From assembly GCF_030539875.1 (NCBI RefSeq), contig NZ_JAUNXI010000019.1, forward strand, positions 1 through 35,058: a stretch of 35,058 nucleotides of DNA, written 5' to 3'. The stretch's first letter is position 1. Each line of letters begins with the position of its first letter. The DNA is from Methanobrevibacter sp. (GTDB taxonomy: Archaea > Methanobacteriota > Methanobacteria > Methanobacteriales > Methanobacteriaceae). The notes under the pieces are model-generated. The model was not told the origin of the DNA. It saw nothing but the letters and a program-made list of their open reading frames with translations, and searched no databases. Positions 16,187-22,834 of this stretch are shown piece after piece. The translations under genes and the position numbers were made by a program.

Positions 16187-17624
16187 TTTCATCAACTAAA
16201 AAATCTTCATAAGTCAAGGTATTTAATTCTTCATCGGTTATGTTGTCTTTGGGAGCCAATCTGTTGGCCTGATTTGTTATTACTTCTTCAAAGAGATTTC
16301 TAACTGCCCTTCCATTGGCAAAGTTTGCAGATCTGTTTTCATATAATTTTTTGAAATATTCCCTAATATACTTATCACCGGGTTCGTCCAGGGCAAGGTT
16401 TGAATCTTCACACATCAGCAGGAATATTTCATACAATTGCCCTGCATCATAATCTTCAAAACAGATGAATTTGTTAAATCTGGACTCAAGACCCGGATTT
16501 GAATATAAAAACTTCTCCATCAGCGCAGGATATCCTGCAACAATCACTATCAAATCCCCACGGTTGTCTTCCATTGCTTTTAAAAGTGTGTCGATGGCCT
16601 CCCCGCCATAGTCATTTTCACTTTTGGAAGTCAGGGAGTATGCCTCGTCAATAAATAGAATTCCTCCCAAAGCTGATTTTATAACTTCCTGGGTTTTAAT
16701 GGCGGTCTGTCCAACATAACCTCCAACAAGACCTGACCTGTCTGTTTCAACCAGATGGCCTTTTGAAAGCAAACCGATTTCATGATAAATCTTGGAGAGA
16801 AGTCTTGCAACAGTGGTTTTGCCGGTTCCGGGATTTCCCGAAAACACAAGATGAAGGCTCATGGATGGCTGGCTGATGCCTCTCTGTTCTCTCAGTTTTC
16901 TGATTTGGACCAGATTAATTAGTGAGTTGACATCCTTTTTAACTTTTTCAAGACCAACCAGTTTGTTTAATTCGCTTAAATAATCATCAAGACAATGTGT
17001 CTCTTGACAAATCTGCTCAGCCTCAATTCTAACTGGTTTTAAATCAGATTTCCCAATGTTTAATTTGGCCTCAAGACCACGTATATGGTCTGTGTAGAGT
17101 TTTAACACCTCCCCGTCCAGGGAGTCGTCAACGGTTATAAAGAATTTTCCAAACAACTTAAAGGAATTGAATAATTCAAGAGAAGCGTTTAGCCCATAAA
17201 TATCAAGGGATTTGCAGTATTCGTCTATTTCACCTAAAGCCTTAAATGACAGAGGCATATCACAGTTTAACTGCATATCAGTCAGGTTCACTATATCTCC
17301 TTTTGAAAAATTTGTGTTTAAAAGCGAATTTATAAATTCAAGCTCATTATCAGTTATTTTCCCGTCACCCAAACCAAGATATGAAAAGTACTTGAACAAA
17401 TCGTCAACAATCAAATTTTCAAGGCCGATGTTTTCCAAATCATTAACAGAAGGACAATAAGAAGTAAAAACATTTAATGTCTTTACAAGAAAACTTAAAT
17501 TAGATAACTGATTAGCCAAATAGTCCATATTAACTTTCATTACACTTTTATGACAGTCAGGACAAGTATTTTGAGAGCTATCTAAAATTTTACCGCAGTT
17601 ATTACAAACAGTCCACTTCAACAT
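16179..17624 (-). CDS. CbbX/SpoVK-type AAA+ ATPase with zinc ribbon and TerB-like segment
   Basis: Domains in order: zinc ribbon CNNCGKILDSSQNTCPDCHKS (7-27); a helical region with YLGLGDGKITDNELEFINSLL (82-102), the DGK-x-x-x-xE pattern of TerB-like domains; and a CbbX/SpoVK-family AAA+ module (220-475) with LVGLEKVKKDV, Walker A GNPGTGKT (263-270), the pore-loop region SGLVGGYVGQTA, Walker B GILFIDEAY (321-329), IVIVAGYP and sensor residues SRFNKFI. Such ATPases remodel protein substrates as hexamers (Rubisco activase CbbX, SpoVK, EccA of type VII secretion). No Rubisco or type VII core genes are here, so the substrate is likely one of the neighbours. GTGATT precedes the ATG. It is first in its transcription unit, with a TATA-like box upstream. 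Confidence 0.82.
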   Translation of the reverse strand: MLKWTVCNNCGKILDSSQNTCPDCHKSVMKVNMDYLANQLSNLSFLVKTLNVFTSYCPSVNDLENIGLENLIVDDLFKYFSYLGLGDGKITDNELEFINSLLNTNFSKGDIVNLTDMQLNCDMPLSFKALGEIDEYCKSLDIYGLNASLELFNSFKLFGKFFITVDDSLDGEVLKLYTDHIRGLEAKLNIGKSDLKPVRIEAEQICQETHCLDDYLSELNKLVGLEKVKKDVNSLINLVQIRKLREQRGISQPSMSLHLVFSGNPGTGKTTVARLLSKIYHEIGLLSKGHLVETDRSGLVGGYVGQTAIKTQEVIKSALGGILFIDEAYSLTSKSENDYGGEAIDTLLKAMEDNRGDLIVIVAGYPALMEKFLYSNPGLESRFNKFICFEDYDAGQLYEIFLLMCEDSNLALDEPGDKYIREYFKKLYENRSANFANGRAVRNLFEEVITNQANRLAPKDNITDEELNTLTYEDFLVDENE

Positions 17625-17660
17625 ATAATAATCACTATTAATTAATATGTATTTGAAAAG

Positions 17661-17670
17661 TTAATATAAG
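17661..17670 (-). promoter_or_regulatory. Candidate TATA box for the AAA+ ATPase unit
   Basis: On the minus strand CTTATATTAA lies 37-46 bases before ATG 17624, giving a start site near 17638 and a short leader holding GTGATT. It would drive the five genes down to the zinc-ribbon gene at 13240. Confidence 0.4.
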
Positions 17671-17729
17671 TTGTGTTTATTAGCTGCCGGCAGGCACTAT
17701 GATAAATCAGACAACATCACAAAAGCCGG

Positions 17730-19622
17730 TCAGATATAGCCCATATCGGAAAGTTCTTTTAATCTCTCATTAAAGTAATCCTGTTTTTCTGATTTAATGC
17801 CTGAATTTAAGAATCTGAAAATAATCTGAAGTTCATCTTCATATAATTCCGTCTCGCAATAGAGTTTTGAGAGATTAAAATAAGGATAAGCATCATTTAC
17901 AAACAAATCATTATCCAACAGTTCACTGAAGAATCTGATTGCCGGTTCATAGTCCCTGTCCTCAACATATCCCTCCCCCATTTCAATAAGTTTCTGCTTT
18001 TCTATTAAATCAACTTCAAAGCCTCTGATTGATGATTTAAATGAATCCGGAAGGAAACTGTCAGGAAGAATGCCTCGAACATAACTTTTAAATCGATTGT
18101 CAATAAAATAGCTTATGCAGTAATCCCCATCATATCTCATTCCCCTTCCGTGAATCTGAACAAGACTAAGGCACGTTTTATAATCATACCATTCCCTATC
18201 AATGCTTGTTCTCTGATTAATCTGCCTGTCTCCCCAATCTGGAAATGGAAGCTTATACATAATCTGAAAACGGCACAAATCACCTGGCAAGTCAACCCCT
18301 TCACCCATTGAAGGAGATATTAAAACTAAAGGCTCATCCGATGAGATGAACTCCTCAAGTATTTCACTGCGGTTATCACTGTCATGGGCTATTAGTCTGG
18401 AACTGTCCAGGTTGTCCATTAAAAAATCCCTGCATTTCCCGCTGACCGTGTGAATAATTCCCTTTTCATTTTCATGCCTATTTAAGATTTCATTTATAGT
18501 TTTAATGGTTTTTGGAGCATTTGCATTTATAAAATTTCTTGAGAGATTATAATCATCAAAAGCCATTATGGGATTATTTTTAATATCAAAAGGACTTTCC
18601 CGCCTGATTGCGTAAATTTCACTTTGGGATATTCCAAGCCACTGGGCAAACAGCCTATAGTCAAGAATCGTTCCGCTCATAAACAGACAGACATCGGCAA
18701 AGTCAAAGAGGGTGGCCTTTGCATAGTTGTCAATTTTTAAAGGCTTAAACTGTGCGGTCTGGCTTTCTTCATCCCAGTCGAAAATCCATATTTCAGGGTC
18801 CCTTGCAATATGGTCAATAAAACGGTTGGAGTCATTGATCTGATGTCTTATAAATGCTATTTTTTCTAAAAGCTCATCTCTGTTTAAGCTTATGAGACGG
18901 TTTAACTCCTCCTGATACATTTCTTTAATCTCGCTAATAAAACCAATCCAATTTGAGCAGCCATAAGCGTTTAACTCTTCGATTTTTTCATCTGTCAGAT
19001 TGAAATTAAGGTATTCCTTCAAATCACTTTTTGAAAACTCCAAAGTCAGCTCATCCATTAATGCAGACTCCAAATTATGGGCCTCGTCAAAAATCAGCAA
19101 ATTCCTTTTCTGAAAGTCCCCCACATAATTAAGCTCCAAAAACATGTAATAATAGTTTGAAATGACTGTTCTGGCATTTAATGCAAGGTATTTCTGATAG
19201 TAATACGGGCACGTGTTGTCAGGACGTATTTCATCCTTCCTGTTTTTAAGTGAGAACCTGCACTCAAAACCTTCGGCTATGCATTTTCCCTCGCCGCAAG
19301 ACTTATTTAAATAATGCAGACACTTAAAGTTCATGCGGCCCTTGACAAGTGAAATATCATTAAAGTCCCTCAGATACTGGTCCTGCAGCTGCTTGGTGAT
19401 GGTTAAAATGTATGATGAGTCTGACATGCCGGCCAATGCGGCAGCTATTGCTGATTTGCCGGTTCCTGTTCCGGCTTCAAGTACAATGTATTTATATCCC
19501 TGATTTACAGCGTCAGCTATTTCAGAAACTGTTTCAAGCTGATCTTTTCTTGGATTTTCAAAAGGAAAGTGCTTTTTAACCTCAGGGTTAATTTTTGAAT
19601 AACTGCTGTATTGCCATGACAT
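17730..19622 (-). CDS. DinG/XPD-type Fe-S DNA helicase
   Basis: A superfamily-2 5'-3' helicase of the XPD/DinG group. Seen: ENPRKDQLE Q-motif-like start, Walker A EAGTGTGKS (50-57), cysteines 101, 109, 114 and 121 (plus 138) spaced as in an Fe-S cluster, TVISNYYYM, DEAH box LIFDEAHNLE (179-182), and C-terminal motifs MSGTILD, SPSMGEGVDLPG, and QIHGRGMRYDGDY. After residue 545 there is an extra helical end (EGYVEDRDYEPAIRFFSELLDND ...FNLSKLYCETELYEDELQ) resembling TPR repeats, which is not part of the core helicase. It would unwind DNA, such as repair intermediates or flaps. It stands between the zinc-ribbon gene and the AAA+ unit in the same direction. A role in defence or repair is open. Confidence 0.85.
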   Translation of the reverse strand: MSWQYSSYSKINPEVKKHFPFENPRKDQLETVSEIADAVNQGYKYIVLEAGTGTGKSAIAAALAGMSDSSYILTITKQLQDQYLRDFNDISLVKGRMNFKCLHYLNKSCGEGKCIAEGFECRFSLKNRKDEIRPDNTCPYYYQKYLALNARTVISNYYYMFLELNYVGDFQKRNLLIFDEAHNLESALMDELTLEFSKSDLKEYLNFNLTDEKIEELNAYGCSNWIGFISEIKEMYQEELNRLISLNRDELLEKIAFIRHQINDSNRFIDHIARDPEIWIFDWDEESQTAQFKPLKIDNYAKATLFDFADVCLFMSGTILDYRLFAQWLGISQSEIYAIRRESPFDIKNNPIMAFDDYNLSRNFINANAPKTIKTINEILNRHENEKGIIHTVSGKCRDFLMDNLDSSRLIAHDSDNRSEILEEFISSDEPLVLISPSMGEGVDLPGDLCRFQIMYKLPFPDWGDRQINQRTSIDREWYDYKTCLSLVQIHGRGMRYDGDYCISYFIDNRFKSYVRGILPDSFLPDSFKSSIRGFEVDLIEKQKLIEMGEGYVEDRDYEPAIRFFSELLDNDLFVNDAYPYFNLSKLYCETELYEDELQIIFRFLNSGIKSEKQDYFNERLKELSDMGYI

Positions 19623-19687
19623 CTAAAAAATATATCTTAATTTATTTAAATAAAAAGAATTGCCGAGAGCATTTGAAAAATAATTTA

Positions 19688-20194
19688 TCAGTAATCCTTA
19701 ACCGAATCTATTAAATCGTCCATATCACTGAAAAGATTATGAACAGCATCAATATCACTTTTATTGGAGCTTAAATGAATCACCATCTCATCGATTAAAT
19801 CTTCCATTTTGTCAATAAACATTTCCAATGTTAGGATCTTTTTGTCAATTTCGGCATTGACAAGCTCATCATCACTGTCAACTTCAATCATCTTTTTTGT
19901 AACATCAAGCTGACCTGCAAACAATTCATTGGATTTGTTGATTGAGGATAAAAACTTATTATAAGTCATGTGGGCCGGATCAAAAAGCTTGTCAATCAGC
20001 TCCTTTGCCCTGCTCTGCTTTAGATTATAGTCCTCTTCTATTTCAGCTATTTTCTTATCATACTTTGATATGACAACTTTTGGAGGGTTTTTTCGATAAA
20101 CCTCCCTTCCGCACTGAATACAAAATTTCTGGTCAAACTCCAGTTCGGCACCGCAGTAAATGCAAAAGTGATTATGATCATCGTTAACAGTCAT
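19688..20194 (-). CDS. Small zinc-ribbon protein with the shared C-terminal helical domain
   Basis: The 168-residue protein begins with FCIYCGAELEFDQKFCIQCGRE, a double CxxC ribbon (11-32). Unlike the related gene at 15122 it has no membrane segment. Residues 45-168 match the C-terminal domain of that protein: RAKELIDKLFDPAHMTYNKF against RARDLIEKRFTPPQLTYDKF (with ARDLIEKRF visible there), then FIDKMEDLIDEMV and MDDLIDSVKDY at the very end in both. This points to duplication of one domain as a soluble and a membrane-bound partner. No catalytic motif is evident. It lies 65 bp upstream of the helicase start in the same direction. Function unknown. Confidence 0.65.
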   Translation of the reverse strand: MTVNDDHNHFCIYCGAELEFDQKFCIQCGREVYRKNPPKVVISKYDKKIAEIEEDYNLKQSRAKELIDKLFDPAHMTYNKFLSSINKSNELFAGQLDVTKKMIEVDSDDELVNAEIDKKILTLEMFIDKMEDLIDEMVIHLSSNKSDIDAVHNLFSDMDDLIDSVKDY

Positions 20195-20531
20195 AGGCTC
20201 ATCAAATCCTCAAGGCTTCTGTATTTAATATTTAGATTTAATAGATTTAATATTTTTCTAAAATACAAGGCAACTGCACAAAATTAGAATATTTAAAAAC
20301 AGGTCTTGTGATAATAAATGGCAATTTTTAAAATCTTAAAGATTTCAAATTACCAGGTTTTACACAGAACCTAAAACAGGCATGTTTAAATCACTATCAA
20401 ACATGACATGATCTTCTCAGTCGCAATTGTCAAATAGTTCAAAAATCAAGGCTCTTTTGATATATAAAACAATTAACCCCACTATCTTTATTTTTCAAAC
20501 TTATCATATTCCAGATTTAAATCAGATACTG
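20195..20531. other. Gene-free stretch with three small inverted repeats
   Basis: No convincing coding frame is seen in these 337 bp on either strand. Three perfect short inverted repeats follow each other: AAATCTT/AAGATTT at 20331-20345 (1-base loop), AGGTT/AACCT at 20355-20372, and CATGTTT/AAACATG at 20381-20405 (11-base loop). They might be transcript ends or a structured RNA, but AT-rich DNA gives such repeats by chance. No CRISPR repeats are present. Confidence 0.3.
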
Positions 20532-20898
20532 TTAAGCAACAATCTGTGATTGATAAAAACCGTCATCAGGATTTTCATTTTGCAATTCAACAATCTCTTC
20601 ATCACTTAAAACTTTTGCTATAACCGCATCAGAAGAAACAAATTTTACCTCACAAAAACTAATGTCATTGATTTTATCATAAATCCTTCCGGCACTCATA
20701 GTTCCTTTAGTTACAGTACGAGTGCTGTTAGCAATATAACCCGTTTTTCCAATATATTTAATCTCACAGGCTATTGCCTCCATATCATAATCATTATCCG
20801 GCTCTTTAACTAATTTCACTAGATCCGATTTTAAAAACTTTGCTTCCTTCATAATTTTTTAATCCAACAATTGTTGTATATAACTCCTGACCGGCCAT
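20532..20898 (-). pseudogene. HIRAN-domain protein gene, frameshifted
   Basis: The frame 20532-20852 encodes LVKLVKEPDNDYDMEAIACE ... GKTGYIANSTRTV and GTMSAGRIYDKI, the core of a HIRAN domain, a small DNA-end binding module also found alone in bacteria and archaea. Its first residues do not fit the family. In another frame upstream, from ATG 20898 with GGTGAT before it, the sequence MAGQELYTTIVGLKNYEGSK VFK reads as the missing N-terminal strand. So one gene is split by a small indel somewhere in 20820-20837, a T/A-rich tract. This could be real decay or a sequencing error. It is divergent from the cas6 remnant. The 106-residue frame alone would lack the first strands of the fold. Confidence 0.7.
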
Positions 20899-21021
20899 AA
20901 CATCACCCATAATTTTTGTTTATATTGTTATTATATTTTTTATCAATAAATATAATATATAAACATTTATATTAACTTGTTATTAAGCTGTTACAGATAA
21001 TTCTATTTAAAATGTGATGTT
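20899..21021. promoter_or_regulatory. Divergent promoter region between HIRAN and cas6 genes
   Basis: Very AT-rich. On the + strand TTTATATTAA (20966-20975) is suitably placed for the cas6 ATG at 21022. On the minus strand TTTATATATTATATTT (20963-20948) and a second TATA-like box (20940-20931) could serve the HIRAN gene. Assignment is by position only. Confidence 0.4.
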
Positions 21022-21072
21022 ATGAGACTCAAAGTTAACCTTAAATCAAAAAACAACTTCAAAATTCCTTTT
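21022..21072 (+). pseudogene. cas6: cas6 5' remnant
   Basis: From ATG 21022 the frame reads MRLKVNLKSKNNFKIPF, the standard first beta-strand of Cas6 CRISPR-RNA endonucleases (usually followed by NYNYLL), and then runs into the terminal repeat of the insertion element. GTGAT precedes the start. Only about 17 codons remain; the matching 3' part lies beyond the element at 22449-22699. Cas6 cleaves CRISPR repeat RNA into guides; this copy cannot make a working enzyme. The assignment of this short piece depends on the downstream part. Confidence 0.6.
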
Positions 21073-21093
21073 ATAGTTAATTACCAAACTTTT
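21069..21093 (+). repeat. Left terminal inverted repeat of the IS630-family element
   Basis: The 25 bp around AGTTAATTACCAAAC are a perfect reverse complement of 22427-22451. The outermost bases may be flank, since a TA target duplication (TATA at both ends) is expected for this family. The transposase stop codon (21081-21083) lies inside this repeat. Confidence 0.9.
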
Positions 21094-22446
21094 GGTATAA
21101 CTGTTTCGAGCCATTTGTCATAAACTTTTGTTCCCGAAATTGATTCTTCATATGTTTTTATTGTTAATTCCTGTAAAAATTCTTTTGATTTAAGATAATA
21201 ATGTTTTATTTCTCTTTTCATTTGTCTCCATATTTGTTCTATTGGATTTAAGTGAGGCGAGTACGGAGGAAGGTATATTAATGTAATATTGAGATATAAT
21301 GCTATTTTTTTGATAAATGCGGATTTGTGGATGCTGTAATTATCTAATATTAAACATATTCTTTGTTCGGTTTGTGTTTTTAGTAATATGTTTTCTTTTT
21401 CTAATAGATTTAAGGTTATTTTTCTTCTTATTTCTCTTCTTTTTTTTCACATTTTTGAGTGATTCTCGATTGCAGTGTTTTCCAATTATTCTGGCGATTG
21501 TTGAGGTTGTATCGTCTTTATATTTTTCTATTGTTTTTAAAATTTTTTCTGTGAAAACTTTATTATTTTCGTTGTTTTCTATTAAAATTTCGTCTATTTC
21601 TTCATCAGTTAAGTTTACTTCATTTATGATTTTGTTTAATATTTTTACAGTATTTTTATTCTTTGTGTTTGCACATCTTAGTTCTAAGAGTGCTATTGCA
21701 ATTTCGGGGTGCTGTTGAGGAGTTTGTGATTGTGATGGTTGAATTTCCATTTATTGCTAATGATCCTGTGGCGTTTATTTTGAATTTATATGGATTTATA
21801 GTTTGTGTGTGTTTTGTTCCTTTTTTATAGAGTGATTTTTGTGTATATGGTTCGTTTTGAAATGATGCTTCGTCAAATAAGGCTATAATATCGTTTGAAT
21901 TTACATTATATTCTTCTAAGTTTTTTTTAACTGTTTTTCAGCATCTTCAGGAGATTTTGAAAATTTGGGATATGCCTTGCTGTAATTGTATCCTAATTTT
22001 TTCACAATTTTTCCTATTTGCTTTAAACTATAATCTACATTGAATTTTTCATTAACAAGAAGATGTACGTCTTTCATTGACATATTAGGTGTTTCTTCAA
22101 TGATTTTATCTAATTCAATTAGTTGATCATATGTCAATTTTGAAGGTCTTCCACCACCAAATGAGGGTTTTAAACCTTCCAAACCTTCACTTTCACATGT
22201 TTTAGCCCATCGATGAACTGTTTGATATGATTTTCCAATTATTCTTGCAGCTTCCGCAATGCTATGACCTTCACTGATTATTCTAATTGCAATTAATCGT
22301 TGATAATACCTGTGGTAGGCAACATATTTTGCGATTTCTTCATCAAGGGCTGTTTTTTTCACATTTTTTAAAACATCAACCTTGGATTTTCCTGACATAA
22401 TTTATTATTTGTCAGTCATCTATAATAAAAGTTTGGTAATTAACTA
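21074..22446 (-). mobile_element. IS630/Tc1-mariner-family insertion sequence, about 1.37 kb
   Basis: The element is bounded by perfect inverted repeats (TAGTTAATTACCAAAC... on the left) and flanked by TA on both sides, the target duplication of this superfamily. It carries one transposase with winged-helix DNA-binding and DDE domains on the minus strand, broken by three frame changes. It has landed in cas6. The missing middle of cas6 shows that insertion was accompanied or followed by a deletion. Exact ends are uncertain by two bases because of the TATA at each side. Confidence 0.85.
21081..22398 (-). pseudogene. IS630-family transposase, three frame changes
   Basis: The first 160 codons (22398-21916) encode a helix-turn-helix domain: GHSIAEAARIIGKSYQTVHRW, GGGRPSKLTYDQL, and YSLKQIGKIVKKLGYNYSKAYPK. 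The catalytic domain follows in other frames: ALFDEASFQNEPYTQKSLYKKG (first Asp), then ICLILDNYSIHKS (second Asp) and LIYLPPYSPHLNPIEQIW (Glu), ending VIPKVW inside the left terminal repeat. Frame changes fall at an A8 run (21921-21928, needs a -1 shift), a C4 run (21706-21709, +1) and another A8 run (21440-21447, +1). The first lies at TTA-AAA-AAA-AC, a plausible programmed -1 site, though the other two suggest decay or base-calling errors. DDE residues are all present. Confidence 0.85.
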
Positions 22447-22451
22447 TAAAA
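22427..22451 (-). repeat. Right terminal inverted repeat of the IS630-family element
   Basis: Perfect 25-bp reverse complement of 21069-21093, containing GTTTGGTAATTAACTA, 28 bases upstream of the transposase ATG. The transposase promoter probably overlaps this end. Confidence 0.9.
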
Positions 22452-22699
22452 AATATTGTGTTTTTAATGGAATTAAAAGCACTGATAAAAAAATTAAAGT
22501 CTGCTCCGAAATGGCTAATGTTAAAAGAAAAAGAATAACAATCCCCAAAGGTCCCCATACAACTTAGCACAGAGCATATATGATGGATTTAATTCTTGAA
22601 GGAGATATCGATTTAATTGAATTTGCCTATGATGTAGGCCTTGGAGAAAAGAATTCTATGGGCTTTGGCATGATTAGATATATTGAACCTAACGATTAA
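22449..22699 (+). pseudogene. cas6: cas6 3' remnant with in-frame amber codon
   Basis: The frame KKYCVFNGIKSTDKKIKV ... VKRKRITIPKGPHTT[23 protein letters not shown] continues to [19 protein letters not shown], the Gly-rich C-terminal hallmark of Cas6 endonucleases. TAG at 22565-22567 stands where CAG (Gln) would fit, so it is a point nonsense change. About 80 codons remain; with the 17-codon 5' piece at 21022, roughly 130-150 central codons expected for a 220-250-residue Cas6 are absent, including the catalytic His region. No other cas gene and no repeat array occur in the window. It ends 11 bp inside the DUF2075-like stub on the opposite strand. Confidence 0.8.
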
Positions 22700-22829
22700 T
22701 CATTTCAAGCCGTTTTTTAATATAACCCTGAAGCAGCATGTCTTCACAGTAAATATAACATCCCTTCATTCCACGTATCATCAGTGTGCGATAAGTGTTT
22801 TTGATTATTTCTTCATCATCTATTGGCAT
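22689..22829 (-). pseudogene. C-terminal stub of a DUF2075-like (helicase/AAA) protein
   Basis: From ATG 22829 the frame reads MPIDDEEIIKNTYRTLMIRG then [26 protein letters not shown]. The phrase NTYRTLM.RGMKGCYIYC is the conserved end of DUF2075 proteins, P-loop NTPases of the Schlafen/helicase group found in defence islands. Only about 46 residues remain, so this is a remnant whose main body is lost, presumably displaced where the BREX operon now ends (brxL stops 6 bp upstream). Alternatively, it is translated as a small peptide after brxL, but no ribosome site is evident. Confidence 0.6.
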
Positions 22830-22834
22830 TACTC

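Noticed and set aside
17684-17693. Perfect palindrome CTGCCGGCAG upstream of the AAA+ unit
   Set aside because: Stands out by GC content but is single and short, and lies upstream of the TATA-like box; not enough to call an operator.
21317-21718. 133-residue Phe/Leu-rich frame on the + strand
   Set aside because: Opposite-strand shadow of the transposase catalytic region; composition follows the A-rich complement.
22565-22567. In-frame TAG in the cas6 remnant read as pyrrolysine
   Set aside because: The gene is already missing its middle, and the order that the window suggests is not known to use pyrrolysine; a Gln-to-stop change is simpler.
22382-22567. 61-residue + strand frame spanning the right end of the element
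   Set aside because: A chance fusion of IS end and the cas6 3' remnant; the part after 22449 is covered as pseudogene.
20195-22829. Possible CRISPR array near cas6
   Set aside because: No repeated unit with regular spacing is present; the phrase GTTTAAATCACTATC occurs only once.
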